Shown here: positions 32,011-33,098 of the stretch, in pieces | How positions within the stretch are numbered: the first letter of the stretch is position 1 | Layout of the letters: each line of letters starts with the position of its first letter | DNA from: Halieaceae bacterium | GTDB taxonomy: Bacteria > Pseudomonadota > Gammaproteobacteria > Pseudomonadales > Halieaceae | DNA length: 33,098 nucleotides | Assembly (NCBI GenBank): GCA_028277365.1 | Contig: JANQGK010000101.1 | Location: forward strand, 1-33,098 | Direction of reading: 5' to 3' | The notes under the pieces: generated by a model | What the model was told of the DNA's origin: nothing | What the model saw: only the letters and a program-made list of their open reading frames with translations | Database searches by the model: none | Program-made: the position numbers and the translations under genes

Positions 32011-32422
32011 CCTCGGGCCCACGCGGCGTGCAGTAGGGAGCGTCCAACAGGTAGCGCCAACTGCGGCCGGAGTCGTGGCGCAGGATCACCGCGCCGCCGG
32101 TGCAGAACCCGTTGGCGAGAAACCGCAGATCCTGCTCCGCTGACATCGACCAACCGTCCGACAGCTCAGCGGACAGCAGCGCGCGAGCCGCCTCGCTGTC
32201 AAGCTCCAGGTTAACGCCCTCGTTGCGGGTGTAGGCAGACAGCGTTCGCAGGCTGTTAAGAATATCCTCGCGTTCCCCGCTGAGGGCCACACTGTCGTAC
32301 AGGCCATCCACACGTGGCACCACCAGGCTGCCCACCAGCCCGATCAGCATCAGCACGAACAGGATCTCAAGGAGGGTGTACCCTCCCCGCGGTTTACTTG
32401 GCGTCTGGTACGAACCCGACAT
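32003..32422 (-). CDS. gspH: type II secretion minor pseudopilin GspH
   Basis: A 139-residue pseudopilin: prepilin signal PRGG|YTLLEILFVLMLIGLVGS with Glu at +5 (residue 19), an N-terminal helix with the VVPRVDGLYDSV segment, then a body of the GspH type ending in GGAVILRHDSGRSWRYLLDAPYC. Tyr rather than Phe follows the cleavage site. GspH links the pseudopilus shaft (GspG) to the tip. ATG at 32422 is favoured, ATG at 32428 also fits; both overlap the gspG end by about 30 bases. Frame-shifted upstream sequence to 32581 is not part of it. Confidence 0.88.
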   Translation of the reverse strand: MSGSYQTPSKPRGGYTLLEILFVLMLIGLVGSLVVPRVDGLYDSVALSGEREDILNSLRTLSAYTRNEGVNLELDSEAARALLSAELSDGWSMSAEQDLRFLANGFCTGGAVILRHDSGRSWRYLLDAPYCTPRGPEDV

Positions 32423-32819
32423 CAGCATCGAGGCCCTCGCCGCCCGGGTTCTTGTCTGCGCCCAGCGAGTACAAGGTGAAATCCTGCAGACCACTGGGCT
32501 TCCTCTCGTACTGGTAAGGACTGGCCCAGGGGTCCAGCGGCACTTCCTCGTCGAGGTAGGGGCCCTGCCATGCGTCCACATCGCTGGGCGCCCTTACCAG
32601 CGCTTCCAGGCCCTCATCCGTGGAGGGGTAGTCACCGATATCCAGCCGGTAAGTCTGCAGCGCCCCTTTGAGCATCTTGACCTGGGTTTCTGCGGTTTTT
32701 ACCTTGGACGAATCCAGCTTGCCGAACAGGCGTGGCCCCACCAGGCCCGCCAGCATTCCCAGGATGACCAGGACCACCAACAGCTCGATCATCGAGAAGC
32801 CAATCTGTTTCCTTTTCAT
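32394..32819 (-). CDS. gspG: type II secretion major pseudopilin GspG
   Basis: A 141-residue major pseudopilin: KQIG|FSMIELLVVLVILGMLAGLV with Glu at +5 (residue 12), then VGPRLFGKLDSSKVKTAETQVKMLKGALQTYRLDIGDYPSTDEGLEALV, the signature run of GspG, and the calcium-site loop region (DPWASPYQYERKP, FTLYSLGADKNPGGEGLDADVG). It polymerises into the shaft that pushes exoproteins through the secretin. A GAGGA lies 12 bases before the ATG. The gene is separated from gspF by only 26 bases, so it belongs to the same transcript. Confidence 0.97.
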   Translation of the reverse strand: MKRKQIGFSMIELLVVLVILGMLAGLVGPRLFGKLDSSKVKTAETQVKMLKGALQTYRLDIGDYPSTDEGLEALVRAPSDVDAWQGPYLDEEVPLDPWASPYQYERKPSGLQDFTLYSLGADKNPGGEGLDADVGFVPDAK

Positions 32820-32845
32820 AAACGCTTACATTCCTCAACAGGGGC

Positions 32846-33098
32846 CTAGAAGGCCACATCGTTCACACTGGTAATCGCCAGGATCACACCCAGGATCATT
32901 ACGCCGATCACGCCGCCAATCACCAGGATGGCGGCCGGCTCTATCAGGGCCAGCAGGCGCGCGGTACGGGTCTTGCGGGAGTTTTCACAAATGCCCGAGA
33001 CCGAGCGCATCATCGCCGGCAGGCGCCCGGTTTTTTCGCCTACCCGGATCAGGTTGTAGGCCGTGGGCGAGAGCACCCGGTTTTCGCGCAGCGCGTCC
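32846..33098 (-). CDS. gspF: type II secretion inner-membrane platform protein GspF, C-terminal part
   Basis: The frame enters from the window edge and ends at 32846, giving the last 84 or so residues. It carries the end of the second cytoplasmic GspF domain (NLIRVGEKTGRLPAMMRSV) and the last membrane helix (LIEPAAILVIGGVIGVMILGVILAI), followed by a short SVNDVAF tail, the standard GspF ending. GspF is the polytopic centre of the assembly platform. The remainder, and presumably gspE, lie beyond the edge. Confidence 0.93.
   Translation of the reverse strand, partial: DALRENRVLSPTAYNLIRVGEKTGRLPAMMRSVSGICENSRKTRTARLLALIEPAAILVIGGVIGVMILGVILAITSVNDVAF

Overview
The window is GC-rich, gene-dense DNA from a Gram-negative bacterium. 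A type II secretion (Gsp/Xps-type) operon, an RffA/WecE-type aminotransferase and an AlgI/AlgX-type acetylation pair suggest a gammaproteobacterium. The abundance of sulfotransferases suggests a marine lineage (Halieaceae-like is a guess from style, not a database result). I saw no tRNA, rRNA, CRISPR array, insertion sequence or phage gene.

Bases 1-12.4 kb hold a cell-surface glycan locus. A truncated GT4 glycosyltransferase (minus) faces two plus-strand genes: a sulfotransferase with a long C-terminal coiled coil, and a two-domain glycosyltransferase. A six-gene minus-strand operon follows (10975 down to 4645): beta-propeller-like protein, GT4 glycosyltransferase, two different sulfotransferases, an MBOAT O-acyltransferase and its AlgX/AlgJ-like partner. 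The predicted product is a glycan that is both sulfated and O-acetylated.

Bases 11.1-21.1 kb hold amino-sugar and lipid-linked glycan genes. There is wecE (plus), then a tight minus-strand operon (17104 down to 12374): possible 19-codon leader, WbqC-family protein, PhyH-type dioxygenase, polyprenyl-phosphate GT2, methyltransferase, hexapeptide acyltransferase and methyltransferase. Facing it is an 890-residue YfhO-like membrane protein. A minus-strand cluster follows: a fourth sulfotransferase, a 24-codon small ORF joined to both neighbours by ATGA overlaps, and an ArnE/ArnF-like small transporter. GT2 + SMR-like carrier + YfhO-like protein resembles a three-component periplasmic glycosylation system.

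Bases 21.2-25.6 kb hold a TPR-SPINDLY (GT41) O-GlcNAc-transferase-like protein. Upstream of it is an exported, Thr-rich protein whose mature part has no lysine; it has its own promoter, strong RBS and a perfect intrinsic terminator.

Bases 25.6-33.1 kb hold the distal part of a type II secretion operon read on the minus strand in the order F (partial), G, H, I, J, K, L, M, N, D, nearly all genes overlapping. This order, with an N-type gene before D, is that of the Xanthomonas Xps system.
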